Below, one piece after another: positions 34,552-45,229 of a DNA stretch of 64,000 nucleotides (positions are counted from its first letter, which is position 1; every line of letters begins with the position of its first letter). The DNA is from Bradyrhizobium ontarionense. Lineage in GTDB: Bacteria; Pseudomonadota; Alphaproteobacteria; Rhizobiales; Xanthobacteraceae. A model generated the notes under the pieces. That model saw only the letters and a list, made by a program, of their open reading frames with translations, ran no database searches and was not told where the DNA came from. The translations under genes and the position numbers were made by a program. The DNA lies in the NCBI RefSeq assembly GCF_021088345.1, contig NZ_CP088156.1:558001-622000 (forward strand), read 5' to 3'.

Positions 34552-35520
34552 CTACGCATTTTTGCAATCCGCCGTGCGCGGCTCCGGCATGCTCTCTGCG
34601 AGGGTCGCGCTCTCCGCAAGCGTCACCTGCATGTCCGGATCCTGTTTCAGGGTGTTCTTCAGGAATGACCTGACGGCGCGAATGCGCGGCGCGAATTGCA
34701 GGTCGCTGTGAACGTTGAGCCAGACCTCGCGGGTGGTCGCGGCGATGCCGGGGAGAACCGGAACGAGGTCCGGGCGGTCAACCGTGGCGAAGCTCGGCAG
34801 CAGCACGATGCCGAGGCCGCCGGCGGCGGCGTTCATCTGCGCGATCATGCTGTTGGAATGGAAGGCGATGCGCGGCTGATCGATGATGTCGGCGAGCCAG
34901 CGCACCGAATCCACCTGGATCAGGTCCTCGATATAGGACACGAAGCAATGATCCTGCAGTGCACGCAGGCTGGCGGGCGTGCCGTGATGATCGAGATAGC
35001 TTCTGCCCGCAAACAGGCCGAGCCGAAACTTGCCGATGCGCTCGGAAATCAGGCCTGGACCTGGAGGTTGAAAAAACGAAACGAACAGATCGGCCTCGCG
35101 CTTGTGGACGTAGACCGTCTGCGCCGAGGTCACGAGTTCGACGGTGAGCCGTGGCGCCAGCCGGCGCAGTTGGCTGAACCGTTGCGCGAGATACAGCGAG
35201 GCGATGCCTTCCATGGTCGCAAGCCGCACGGATCCCGTCAGTTCCTGGGTGTCGCCGGCGCTGGTCTCTTCGTGGATGGCGATCACGGCGCTTTCGATCC
35301 GCTCGGCATGGCGCAGCAGCCGCTCGCCGGTCTCGTTGAGCTTGAGGCCGGTGCGGTGGCGTTCGAACACGGCAATGCCGAGCGAGGCCTCCATCTGCGC
35401 GATGCGCCGGCTCACGGTCGAATGGTCGAGGCGCATGCGCTTGGCGGTCTGGCTCAGATTGCCGGCGCGGGCGGCATGCAGGAAGACCCGCAGATCGTCC
35501 CAATTGAGGGTGTCAAACAT
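34552..35520 (-). CDS. LysR-family transcriptional regulator
   Basis: This 322-residue regulator has the LysR helix-turn-helix at residues 5-65 (WDDLRVFLHAARAGNLSQTAK, LDHSTVSRRIAQMEASLGI) and a substrate-binding effector domain. It is divergent from the nitrilase at 35743, and the 222-base gap between them is the likely control region. Control of the nitrilase is inferred from position. Confidence 0.92.
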   Translation of the reverse strand: MFDTLNWDDLRVFLHAARAGNLSQTAKRMRLDHSTVSRRIAQMEASLGIAVFERHRTGLKLNETGERLLRHAERIESAVIAIHEETSAGDTQELTGSVRLATMEGIASLYLAQRFSQLRRLAPRLTVELVTSAQTVYVHKREADLFVSFFQPPGPGLISERIGKFRLGLFAGRSYLDHHGTPASLRALQDHCFVSYIEDLIQVDSVRWLADIIDQPRIAFHSNSMIAQMNAAAGGLGIVLLPSFATVDRPDLVPVLPGIAATTREVWLNVHSDLQFAPRIRAVRSFLKNTLKQDPDMQVTLAESATLAESMPEPRTADCKNA

Positions 35521-35742
35521 CGCGACCTTCCATCTGTTTCAACGCGTCTTCAGCCAGCAGACTGCCGCAGAATACTGCAAGTCCCGTTCCAGGCTCGGCG
35601 GCGGAATCGTGGAGTAAGGAGTAGATGGCTCCGATCCTCCGCAACGGGCCTTGCGACAATTCCTGTGTGGCTCGGCGAGACGAAGGTGATAGCGCTCCGA
35701 TCCCCGAAAGACCCAAAACCAAGTTCGAGACCGGACCATTTC

Positions 35743-36804
35743 ATGCTTCCCCGCTTCAAGGCTGCCGCCGTTCATGCCGCCCCCGTCTTTCTCGATCGGC
35801 AGGCGACCACCGAGAAGGCCGTCGCGATCATGCGCGAGGCCGCCAAGGCCGGCGCCGAACTGGTGGCATTTCCCGAGACCTATATTCCAGCCTTTCCGGT
35901 CTGGGCCGCGCTGTGGGCGCCGATCGACAACCATGACTTCTTCGTCCGCATGGCGGAGCACTCGGTGCTGGCGGACGGACCCGAAGTGGCGCGGATCTGC
36001 GCGGAGGCGCGGGCGCTGGGAATCATGGTTTCGATCGGCATCAGCGAGCGCTCGCCTGTCAGCGCCGGGGGACTATGGAATTCGAATCTCTTGATCGGCG
36101 AAGACGGGGAGATCCTGGTCCATCACCGCAAGCTGGTGCCGACATTCTACGAAAAGCTGATCTGGTCGTCGGGCGACGGCGCCGGCCTGAAGGTCGCGGA
36201 CACCCGGATCGGTCGGATCGGCGGCCTGATCTGCGGCGAGAACACCAACCCGTTGGCGCGCTATGCGTTGATGGCGCAAGGCGAACAGGTGCACATCTCG
36301 AGCTGGCCGCCGATGTGGCCGACGCGCCGGCCGAGCGGCGGCGGTAATTTCAACAATGTCGCCGCCAACCGCATCCGCGCCAGCGCGCATTGCTTCGAGG
36401 CCAAGGTGTTCGGGATCGTCACCGCCGGCTACATGGACGCTGCGATGCGTGATGAGCTGATCGCGCGCGACCGCACCATTGCCGACGTCATCGATCAGAC
36501 CCCGCGTGCAGCAAGCTTCTTCGTCGATCCGACCGGCGAGGTCGTCGGAGATCTGCTGCAGGACGACGAAGGCATCGCCTATGCCGAGATCGACCTCAAT
36601 CGGTGCGTGGAGCCGAAGCAGTTCCACGATGTGGTCGGCTACTACAACAGGTTCGACATTTTCGACCTCTCGATCAATCGCACCCGGCTGACGCCGGCAA
36701 AATTTCACGACGATGCACCGTCCGCCGCTTCGACCACGCCGACGCCTGCTGATGCCGTCACCCCAGGCGCGATGCAAAAGCCGGAAGGAAGCAGCGGCCG
36801 CTGA
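35743..36804 (+). CDS. Nitrilase
   Basis: This 353-residue enzyme has the nitrilase catalytic residues Glu45 (FPETY), Lys130 (HHRKLVPT) and Cys164 (GLICGEN). Together with GEQVHISSWPP this places it in the true nitrilase branch, which hydrolyses nitriles to carboxylic acids and ammonia. The C-terminal 30 residues are low complexity. ATG 35743 starts at the first strand of the fold. It faces a LysR regulator. Confidence 0.92.
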   Translation: MLPRFKAAAVHAAPVFLDRQATTEKAVAIMREAAKAGAELVAFPETYIPAFPVWAALWAPIDNHDFFVRMAEHSVLADGPEVARICAEARALGIMVSIGISERSPVSAGGLWNSNLLIGEDGEILVHHRKLVPTFYEKLIWSSGDGAGLKVADTRIGRIGGLICGENTNPLARYALMAQGEQVHISSWPPMWPTRRPSGGGNFNNVAANRIRASAHCFEAKVFGIVTAGYMDAAMRDELIARDRTIADVIDQTPRAASFFVDPTGEVVGDLLQDDEGIAYAEIDLNRCVEPKQFHDVVGYYNRFDIFDLSINRTRLTPAKFHDDAPSAASTTPTPADAVTPGAMQKPEGSSGR

Positions 36805-36997
36805 TCCCGGCGCAGACCATGCACGCAGGTGTCGACGGTGGTCCTGCGCACGCCGAAGGCCGCGACGTAGGGAGCTCCCCGCCGCCGGGAGACTTGTCGC
36901 CAAAAGCAAAAAAACGGAGCGTCACGGCCGTCTTTTGGGGTGGCAACGTGGAGATCTGCGGAAAGCTGTTGCCCGAAACCAGTGATTGAGCGACAAT

Positions 36998-37011
36998 CTG
37001 TAGCGCTACAG
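36998..37011. promoter_or_regulatory. Candidate BlaI-family operator
   Basis: CTGTAGCGCTACAG is a perfect 14-bp palindrome containing the TGTA/TACA half-sites usual for BlaI/MecI operators. It lies 23 bases upstream of the regulator's start, as expected for autoregulation. GATTGAG and CTCAATC flank it. Confidence 0.65.
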
Positions 37012-37033
37012 AGCTCAATCGCAAGGACGGATC

Positions 37034-37465
37034 ATGGACGCGAGCCTCCCCGAACTCGGCGACCTCGAACGGGAGGTCATGCAACTGGTCTGGGAGCATG
37101 GTCCGGTGACGGCCGAGACCGTCCGCGAGAAGCTGTCGCGCAAGCTCAAGGAATCGACCGTGCGCACGGTGCTGCGCCGGCTGGAAGAAAAGACCTATGT
37201 GACCCACACGGTCGACGGCCGCACCTATGTCTATTCCGCCGCCGAGCCGCGCGCGCGGGTGGCCGCCAAGGCGGTGCAGCGCATCGTCGACTGGTTCTGC
37301 AACGGCTCCGTCGAGGAGGTGCTGGTCGGCATGGTCGATAATGCGATGCTGGACCAGCGCCAGTTGCAGGCGCTCGCCGACCAGATCGCCAAGGCCAAGA
37401 ACGACAAGTCGTCAGGCAAGCCAACGGGCAAGTCAATGGGAAGGTCAACGGGCGGGAGGAAATGA
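37034..37465 (+). CDS. BlaI/MecI-family transcriptional repressor
   Basis: This 143-residue protein has the BlaI winged helix: LGDLEREVMQLVWEHGPVTA, then STVRTVLRRLEEKTYVTHTVDGRTYVYS. A dimerisation helix and a lysine-rich tail follow. It overlaps the M56 peptidase gene by 4 bases, the usual regulator-sensor pair. A palindromic operator precedes it. No beta-lactamase gene is nearby, so the regulon is unknown. Confidence 0.9.
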   Translation: MDASLPELGDLEREVMQLVWEHGPVTAETVREKLSRKLKESTVRTVLRRLEEKTYVTHTVDGRTYVYSAAEPRARVAAKAVQRIVDWFCNGSVEEVLVGMVDNAMLDQRQLQALADQIAKAKNDKSSGKPTGKSMGRSTGGRK

Positions 37466-39990
37466 TGCTCGCTGTTCTGGCGGAAGCGGCGCTTCGCACC
37501 GTCCTGCTGGGAAGTGCCGTCGCGTTGGGCTTGCGGCTGTGCCGTGTGCGCCATCCGCAGCTGCAGATGACGGCCTGGCTGGTGGTGCTGCTGGCGTCGC
37601 TGGCGATGCCGCTCGCCATGCATTGGACCACCGTCACGGTCACCGTCCGGTCCGCCGCGGCGCCGTCCGGTCCGCCCACCTGGCTGCCGGACGATGCCGC
37701 GCTCTCGGCCGCGACGCTCGCACCTGTGCCGGACGATGCCGCCAATGCGCCGGTTGCGCCGGTGGCGGCCGAGACCACCGTAAGCCCGTGGACCGTCGCG
37801 ACGCTGGTCTATCTCACGGTTGCCGGCTTCATGCTGCTGCGCCTTGTCATTGGCCTCGTCCTGACGTGGCGGCTGGTTCGCAGGGCCGAGCCGCTCCCAG
37901 GACCGGCGAAGCTGCGTCTGAGCGAGGCGATCGCGAGCCCGGTCACCATCGGCTCGACCATCCTGGTGCCGGCGCAATGGCGGTCGTGGGATGTGAAGAA
38001 GCAGGCCGCGGTGCTGGCCCACGAGGCGTCCCACATCGCCAACCGTGATTTTCATGTGCTGGTGCTGGCGGCGGTCAACCGCGCGCTGTTCTGGTTCAGC
38101 CCGTTCGCCTGGTGGCATCATCGCCGGCTGGCCGAGCTTGCCGAGATGATCAGCGACTCCAGCGCCATCGAGGCACTGGACGATCGGGTCTCCTATGCCG
38201 AGATCCTGCTCGACATCGTGCAGGCGCCGCGCGGAAGCACGGTGGCGCTGGAGATGGCGCGGCCGTCGACGGTGCTGGTGCGGATCGAGCGCATCCTGTC
38301 GGAGGCGAGCCTCCTGCCCAGGATTGCGCCGAGCCGCCGTGTCGCGCTGGCCGCGCTGCTCGTGCCGCTCGCGGTGCTGTCCGGACTTGCCATCACGACG
38401 CGGACGCAGATGGCCTCCGCCAAGGCCGTGCCTGGCGCGAGCGATCTCGGCAGCCCGGCGCAGCGGGCGGAGCGCGTCACCTTCTATGCGCTGGGCTCGC
38501 ACGGCGTGTTTGCGGTCTCGCGGCACGGAGATGCGCTGTACGGCCAGCTGACCGGTCAGCGCCGGCTGCGGCTCGCCTCGGCCGCGCCCGGCCACTACGC
38601 CTATGCCGACAATGCGGGTCTGCTCAGTTTCGTCATGGATGAGCGTCCGCCCAACGATCTCGTGCTGCATCAGCTCGATCGCGATCTGCAGGCCGCGCGC
38701 ATCACCGAGTTCGCACCGTGCGATGGTCAGTTCGAGACGTCGAACGGCGACGACTATGCCGGCTGGTACGAGCTCAACGCGAACCGGGTGCTCACGGTCA
38801 GTGCAGCCTCAGGCGGTTTGCAATTGTCGGAAACCGGGCGCGGCAGCTTCGCCGTGACGGCCGATTGCACCGATTCATTCTCCAGCAAGAACGAGGACCT
38901 CCTGCTGTTCCTGCGCGACGGCAAGGGCAGGGTGACGCGCCTTCTGGTCCAGGATCCGCTGCTCGGCGCGCGGGTGGCGCGCCGCATCGACGAGCCGCGC
39001 GCCAAGGCGATCGAGGAGACGTTTGCGCGGCGCATCGCGGAGGTGCCGGACCGCTTCCGCGAGCAGGTTCCGACCCCCGGCAGCCGTGACATGGTGCTGC
39101 GGGGAATCGCCGATCTCCGACGTGGAGAGCCGAACTACGCGCTCATGAGCCCGTCGCTGGCTGCCAACATTCGTCAGCATGCGACCTGGCTGCAGACCAC
39201 GTTCAAGACGCTTGGCGAGGTGGAGACGATCTTCTTTCGTGGTGTCGGATCCGGCGGCTACGACATCTATGGCGTGAAGTTCGCCAATGGTGCCGCGGAA
39301 TTCCGCCTGCTGATGACGCCGGACGGCAAGGCCGACGACGTGATCTTCCGTCCCGATGGCAATCAGGCGCCGGGCGAGGTGCTCGACTGCGCCAGCGAGG
39401 CGAACTTGCGGGCACGGCCTGATGCGACGCCGATCCGGCTCACGGTCTATAATGCGAGCCGGCAGGAGGTTCAGCTGTACCGGCTGGATGACCGCGGCAA
39501 GCGGATCGCGCATGCGGCGATTGGCGACGACCTGTCGTCGTCCTTCACGACCGAGATCGGCAGCCCCTGGGTGGTTGCAGATGCGTCGGGGCGCTGCCTG
39601 GAGATCGTCATGCCGGGGCGGCGCACGCGCTTCCACACGGTCGAAGCCGCAGGGGCCGGCACGGCGGCGGATCATTTCGGCGAGCGGCGGTCGGCGCCGC
39701 TGCCGGACAGCGAGGCGAAGCTGCGCAACTACATCGAGACGATCGTGCGCGGCGAGCCGGACTACGCGCATATGACCGCGGAGGTCGCGGCCTATACGCG
39801 CCAGCAATTGGCGATGAACCGGGCCATCCTGGCCCGGCTCGGCGAGATCAGGGCCGTCAGCTTCCGCGGCGTCACCGCGCTCGACAGCGACATCTACATG
39901 GTCCACTTCGCCAACGGCACGGCTGAGTGGCGCATCGGCCTCGCCCGGAATGGCGGCATCGGCCGCATCGCGCTCGGGCCGTCCTTCTGA
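37462..39990 (+). CDS. M56-family (BlaR1/MecR1-like) membrane peptidase with extended duplicated C-terminus
   Basis: This 842-residue protein has an N-terminal membrane region and a zinc-peptidase HExxH-type motif (VLAHEASHIANRD near residue 190). A further membrane segment (VALAALLVPLAVLSGLAIT near residue 298) leads into a long soluble region. BlaR1's penicillin-binding domain is absent. Instead, two related segments occur, about residues 540-632 and 746-842: RRGEPNYALMSPSLAANIRQ with DIYGVKFANGAAEFRL, and RGEPDYAHMTAEVAAYTRQ with DIYMVHFANGTAEWRI. It presumably senses a signal and cleaves the BlaI-type repressor. Confidence 0.85.
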   Translation: MMLAVLAEAALRTVLLGSAVALGLRLCRVRHPQLQMTAWLVVLLASLAMPLAMHWTTVTVTVRSAAAPSGPPTWLPDDAALSAATLAPVPDDAANAPVAPVAAETTVSPWTVATLVYLTVAGFMLLRLVIGLVLTWRLVRRAEPLPGPAKLRLSEAIASPVTIGSTILVPAQWRSWDVKKQAAVLAHEASHIANRDFHVLVLAAVNRALFWFSPFAWWHHRRLAELAEMISDSSAIEALDDRVSYAEILLDIVQAPRGSTVALEMARPSTVLVRIERILSEASLLPRIAPSRRVALAALLVPLAVLSGLAITTRTQMASAKAVPGASDLGSPAQRAERVTFYALGSHGVFAVSRHGDALYGQLTGQRRLRLASAAPGHYAYADNAGLLSFVMDERPPNDLVLHQLDRDLQAARITEFAPCDGQFETSNGDDYAGWYELNANRVLTVSAASGGLQLSETGRGSFAVTADCTDSFSSKNEDLLLFLRDGKGRVTRLLVQDPLLGARVARRIDEPRAKAIEETFARRIAEVPDRFREQVPTPGSRDMVLRGIADLRRGEPNYALMSPSLAANIRQHATWLQTTFKTLGEVETIFFRGVGSGGYDIYGVKFANGAAEFRLLMTPDGKADDVIFRPDGNQAPGEVLDCASEANLRARPDATPIRLTVYNASRQEVQLYRLDDRGKRIAHAAIGDDLSSSFTTEIGSPWVVADASGRCLEIVMPGRRTRFHTVEAAGAGTAADHFGERRSAPLPDSEAKLRNYIETIVRGEPDYAHMTAEVAAYTRQQLAMNRAILARLGEIRAVSFRGVTALDSDIYMVHFANGTAEWRIGLARNGGIGRIALGPSF

Positions 39991-40554
39991 TCTGCGTCAC
40001 GCCGGCGGTTGCGACGTGAATATGTCTGCAGCCGCCGGGGCGCGCGTGGGCTGATCAATTCAGCCAACCCAATCCCGGCTTGAATTGAGCGACTTTAACG
40101 TTGCAAATAGTAGCGTTACTGATCGAAGCCTCGGCCTCAACGAGGATCTCGCGCGCGAGATCCTCGTTCTGCATACGCTCGACACCCGCATGGTCTCCGG
40201 CAGCGCCGATGACGTGGCTTCTGGCGTGACGAGTGACGGCTTGTCGCTGTCCGGCAGCCGCCGCTGCGGATCGCGTGTCTGATCAGTCATCGGCTGCTGC
40301 GCGGATGGCCGGCCGCTGCGCCGGAGAATTCTATGTGAGCGGGAGAAGGTAAAATCCTGCAACGCAAGGTGCGCGGTCTCGCCCGCGACGCCGTTGCCCA
40401 GCTTTCCGCCTTGCCTAACTCCCTCGATTGACGGCATATTCCGGCGCGAAGCGGTCGCGGTCGGCAACGGGAATCGTCCAGCCGTCCGGTAGAGCCGCCT
40501 TAAAGGAAGAAGCGAGGGCCTGGCGCTGTGTGCGCCGGCTCGGGGGGAATCTGT
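39991..40554. other. Long gene-free stretch before the second Liv-type operon
   Basis: No credible gene was recognised in this 564-base stretch. It contains a 30-base perfect palindrome at 40139-40168. TTTAACGTTGCAAATAGTAGCGTTACT at 40094-40120 has TAACG/CGTTA symmetry and could belong to a promoter or operator. The rest shows nothing distinctive. Confidence 0.5.
40139..40168. repeat. 30-base perfect palindrome
   Basis: AACGAGGATCTCGCG followed by its exact reverse complement spans 40139-40168 without a spacer. A 15+15 palindrome of this length is unlikely by chance. As RNA it would need to open a loop, and as DNA it could be a protein-binding site. No T-run follows on either strand. Confidence 0.7.
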
Positions 40555-41302
40555 TTGGCTGACGAGTTCATTCTCGAGACCCACGGATTGACGAAGGAAT
40601 TCGCGGGATTTTTTGCCGTTCGCGATGTTTCGCTCAAGATCCGCCGGGGCACCATTCACGCGCTGATCGGTCCGAATGGGGCCGGCAAGACGACGTGCTT
40701 CAACCTGCTGACCAAGTTCCTGCGGCCCTCCGCCGGTAAGATCCTCTATAAAGGTCAGGACATTACCGCGGTGGCCCCGGCCGACGTGGCGCGTCTGGGG
40801 CTGGTCCGTTCGTTCCAGATCTCGGCGGTGTTTCCGCACATGACCGCGCTGGAGAACGTGCGCGTGGCCCTGCAGCGCCAGCATGGCGCGTCGTTCGACT
40901 TCTGGCGCTCCAAGAGCGTGCTGAACCGCTTCAACGGCCGGGCGCTGGAGCTCCTGAACGATGTGGGCTTAAGCGAGTTCGCCCATACGTCGGCGGTCGA
41001 AATGCCCTACGGACGCAAGCGGGCGCTTGAGATCGCGACCACGCTGGCGCTCGATCCGGAGATGATGTTGCTGGACGAGCCGATGGCCGGCATGGGCCAC
41101 GAGGACATCGACAAGATCGCGGCGCTGATCAAGCGCATTTCCGCCAAGTACACCATCCTGATGGTCGAGCATAATCTCAGCGTCGTCGCCAACCTCTCCG
41201 ATACCATCACCGTGCTGACGCGCGGCCAGGTGCTGACGGAGGGGCCTTATTCGGAGCTTGCCAAGGACGAACGCGTCAAGGAAGCCTATCTGGGGGCCGG
41301 AC

Positions 41303-41310
<8 letters not shown>
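40555..41310 (+). CDS. Branched-chain-type ABC transporter ATP-binding protein (LivG-like), second set
   Basis: This 251-residue ATPase shows Walker A GPNGAGKTT, LVRSFQISAVFPHMTALENV, and Walker B MMLLDEPMAGMGHED. The start is unclear: TTG 40555 after GGGGGA gives an N-terminus like other LivG proteins, while a GTG at 40528 adds nine residues. It is the first gene of an ATPase-ATPase-receptor-permease-permease operon. The gene end overlaps the next by 8 bases. Confidence 0.88.
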
Positions 41311-42049
<739 letters not shown>

Positions 42050-42092
42050 TCGGCGCCACCAACGTTTTTTCGAATGGTTTGGAAAGTAGGAC

Positions 42093-43316
42093 ATGAAAAG
42101 CAGATTCATCGCGTCACTGCTGCTGGGCACGGCGCTCACCTTCGCGGCCGGCAGCATCGCTTTCGCCGGCGACAAGACGGTCAAGATCGGCGCGCTGTCC
42201 GACCAGTCCGGACTCTACGCCGACCTCGGCGGTCCGGGCTCGACGCTCGCGGCGCAGATGGCGATCGAGGATTCCGGCCTCACCGCGAAAGGTTGGAAGA
42301 TCGACGTGATCTCAGGCGATCACCAGAACAAGCCCGACATCGGCACCTCGATCGCGCGGCAGTGGTTCGACGTCGAGAAGGTCGATGTCATCGTCGACGT
42401 GCCGAATTCCGGCGTTGCGCTCGCCGTCAACAACGTCGTCAAGGAGAAGAACGGCGTCTACATCAATTCCGGTGCCGCGACCTCCGACCTCAGCAACGCG
42501 CAGTGCTCGCCGAACACGGTGCACTGGACCTACGACACCTACATGCTGGCGCATACCACCGGCCAGGCGCTGGTCAAGGCCGGCGGCTCGACCTGGTTCT
42601 TCCTGACGGCCGACTACGCCTTCGGCGCCGCGCTTGAGCGCGACACCACGGCCGTCGTGACCGCCAATGGCGGCAAGGTGATCGGCGGCGTCAAGCATCC
42701 GCTCAACACCTCCGACTTCTCCTCCTTCCTGCTGCAGGCGCAGTCGTCCGGCGCCAAGGTCATCGGCCTTGCCAATGCCGGCGGCGACACCACCAACACG
42801 ATCAAGCAGGCCGCCGAGTTCGGCATCAACAAGGGCGGCCAGAAGCTCGCCGCCCTGTTGCTGTTCCTGACCGACGTCAAGTCGATCGGGCTCGACATCG
42901 CGCAAGGCCTCAACTTCACCGAGACCTTCTACTGGGACATGAACGACCAGACCCGCGCCTTCTCCGAGCGCTTCGCCAAACGGATGAAGAACGCCGCGCC
43001 GCCGACCATGGTTCAGGCCGGCGTCTATGCGGGCCTGTCGCATTACTTCAAGGCGCTGGACGCGCTCGGCGAGAACCCGCATGACGGCGTCAAGGTCGTC
43101 GACAAGATGAAGTCGATCCCGACCGAGGATGCGCTGTTCGGCAAGGGTGAGATCCAGCCCAACGGCCGCACCATCCACACCGCCTATCTGTTCGAGGTCA
43201 AGAAGCCCTCGGAGTCCAAGGGACCGTGGGATCTCTACAAGCTGGTCGGCTCGGTGCCGGGCGACCAGGCCTTCACGCCGCTCGACAAGAGCGCGTGCGC
43301 CCTGTTGAAGAAGTGA
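42093..43316 (+). CDS. Branched-chain-type ABC transporter substrate-binding protein, second set
   Basis: This 407-residue periplasmic receptor has a Sec signal peptide (FIASLLLGTALTFAAGSIAFA before GDKTVKIG). The type I receptor pattern KIGALSDQSGLYADLGGPGS and DHQNKPDIGTSIARQWFD follows. It differs from the Tat-exported receptor at 4271, so the two transporters probably carry different ligands. The ligand is unknown. Confidence 0.9.
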   Translation: MKSRFIASLLLGTALTFAAGSIAFAGDKTVKIGALSDQSGLYADLGGPGSTLAAQMAIEDSGLTAKGWKIDVISGDHQNKPDIGTSIARQWFDVEKVDVIVDVPNSGVALAVNNVVKEKNGVYINSGAATSDLSNAQCSPNTVHWTYDTYMLAHTTGQALVKAGGSTWFFLTADYAFGAALERDTTAVVTANGGKVIGGVKHPLNTSDFSSFLLQAQSSGAKVIGLANAGGDTTNTIKQAAEFGINKGGQKLAALLLFLTDVKSIGLDIAQGLNFTETFYWDMNDQTRAFSERFAKRMKNAAPPTMVQAGVYAGLSHYFKALDALGENPHDGVKVVDKMKSIPTEDALFGKGEIQPNGRTIHTAYLFEVKKPSESKGPWDLYKLVGSVPGDQAFTPLDKSACALLKK

Positions 43317-43395
43317 GCCGCTGCGGCTCCGGCGGCTGATGTCGCCGGGGCTGCTGTCTTTCTAGGGAAACGCCGAGAGAAAACAGAACAAGACG

Positions 43396-44259
43396 ATGCA
43401 GGCCCTCTACGCACAGCTCCTGGTCGGACTGATCAACGGCTCGTTCTACGCGCTGCTCAGTCTCGGGCTTGCCGTCATCTTCGGCATGCTCAACATCATC
43501 AACTTCGCGCATGGCGCGCTCTACATGATGGGCGCGTTTTGCGCCTATTTCCTGCTGAGCATCGGCGGGATCGGCTATTGGTGGGCGCTGCTGCTGGCCC
43601 CGATCATCGTCGGCATCTTCGGCATGGTCCTCGAACGTACCATGCTGCAATGGATTGCCGGGCTCGATCATCTCTACGGCCTGCTTCTGACGTTCGGACT
43701 GGCGCTGATCATCCAGGGCGTGTTCCAGAACTTCTTCGGCTCGTCCGGCCTGCCTTATGCGATCCCCGATCAGCTCCGCGGCGGCATGAATCTCGGCTTC
43801 ATGTTTCTGCCCGTCTATCGCGGCTGGGTCGTCATATTCTCCCTGGTCGTCTGCATTGCGACCTGGTTCCTGATCGAGCGGACCCGGCTCGGCGCCTATT
43901 TGCGCGCCGCGACTGAAAATCCGACCCTGGTGCGGGCGTTCGGCATCAACGTGCCGCGCATGATCACGCTGACCTACGGTCTCGGCGTCGGGCTCGCCGC
44001 GCTTGCGGGCGTGCTGTCTGCGCCGATCAACCAGGTCCGGCCGCTGATGGGCGAGAACATCATCATCGTGGTGTTCGCCGTGGTCGTGATCGGCGGCATG
44101 GGGTCCATCATGGGCTCCATCATCACCGGCTTCGCGCTCGGCGTGGTCGAGGGACTGACCAAATATTTCTATCCTGAGGCTTCCAACACCGTGGTCTTCG
44201 TTCTGATGGTCCTGGTGCTCCTGGTGAAGCCGACGGGTCTGACCGGACGGGCGGCCTGA
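43396..44259 (+). CDS. Branched-chain-type ABC transporter permease (LivH-like), second set
   Basis: This 287-residue permease shows INFAHGALYMMGAFCAYFLL near residue 35 and GGMGSIMGSIITGFALGVVEG near residue 236, typical LivH motifs, with about eight membrane segments. It lies 79 bases after the receptor gene and one base before the LivM-type gene. Confidence 0.92.
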   Translation: MQALYAQLLVGLINGSFYALLSLGLAVIFGMLNIINFAHGALYMMGAFCAYFLLSIGGIGYWWALLLAPIIVGIFGMVLERTMLQWIAGLDHLYGLLLTFGLALIIQGVFQNFFGSSGLPYAIPDQLRGGMNLGFMFLPVYRGWVVIFSLVVCIATWFLIERTRLGAYLRAATENPTLVRAFGINVPRMITLTYGLGVGLAALAGVLSAPINQVRPLMGENIIIVVFAVVVIGGMGSIMGSIITGFALGVVEGLTKYFYPEASNTVVFVLMVLVLLVKPTGLTGRAA

Positions 44260-44260
44260 C

Positions 44261-45229
44261 ATGACATCGATCACCGACGCGACCCTGCCGATCACCCCGC
44301 GCGCGATGCGCGACGAGATGATCGTGTTCGTCATCATGGCGGCGCTGCTCGCCATCGTGCCCTGGACCGGGCTCTACCCGTTCTTCGTCATGCAGGCGCT
44401 GTGCTTCGCGCTGCTCGCCTGCGCCTTCAACCTGCTGATCGGCTATGGCGGCCTGTTGTCGTTCGGCCATGCGATGTTCCTGGGGACAGCAGGCTACTGC
44501 AGCGCGCATGCCCTGAAAGTGTGGGGACTGCCGCCCGAGCTCGGCATCCTCGTCGGCATCGCCGGATCGTTCGTTCTTTCGGTCATCACCGGCTATATCT
44601 CGATCCGCCGCCAGGGCATCTATTTCGCGATGATCACCCTGGCGCTGTCGCAGCTTCTGTATTTCATCTACCTGCAGGCGCCGTTCACCCATGGCGAGGA
44701 CGGCATTCAGGGTATTCCGCAGGGGCGGATGTTCGGCATCCTCGACCTGTCCAAGCCGACCGTGCTCTATTACGTCGTGCTGGTGGGCTTCCTCGCCGGC
44801 TTCCTGCTGATCTTCCGCACCATCAACTCGCCGTTCGGAGAGGTGCTGAAATCGATCCGTGAGAACGAGCAGCGCGCGATTTCGCTCGGCTACAAGACCG
44901 ACCAGTACAAGCTGCTCGCCTTCATCCTGTCGGGGACGCTCGCCGGCTTTGCCGGCGCGTTGAAGGTGTTCGTTGCCCAGAATGCCTCGCTGACCGACGT
45001 CGAAGTCCCGATGTCGGGGCTGATCGTGCTGATGACCCTGGTCGGTGGTCTCGGCACGGTGTTCGGACCCGTGGTCGGTGCGTTCGTGATCGTCGGCATG
45101 CAGCAATATCTGGCCGGCTTTGGCCAGTGGGTGACGGTGATCCAGGGCACCATTTTCGTCGCCTGCGTGCTGACGTTCCGCCGCGGCGTGGTCGGCGAAA
45201 TCGCCCATTTCTTCAAGCGCTCCCTGTAA
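44261..45229 (+). CDS. Branched-chain-type ABC transporter permease (LivM-like), second set
   Basis: This 322-residue permease has CAFNLLIGYGGLLSFGHAMFLG near residue 47 and SPFGEVLKSIRENEQRAISLGY near residue 190, the LivM signature. It is the last gene of the operon. The 144 bases after it contain no clear terminator before the phosphate-transport pair. Confidence 0.92.
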   Translation: MTSITDATLPITPRAMRDEMIVFVIMAALLAIVPWTGLYPFFVMQALCFALLACAFNLLIGYGGLLSFGHAMFLGTAGYCSAHALKVWGLPPELGILVGIAGSFVLSVITGYISIRRQGIYFAMITLALSQLLYFIYLQAPFTHGEDGIQGIPQGRMFGILDLSKPTVLYYVVLVGFLAGFLLIFRTINSPFGEVLKSIRENEQRAISLGYKTDQYKLLAFILSGTLAGFAGALKVFVAQNASLTDVEVPMSGLIVLMTLVGGLGTVFGPVVGAFVIVGMQQYLAGFGQWVTVIQGTIFVACVLTFRRGVVGEIAHFFKRSL

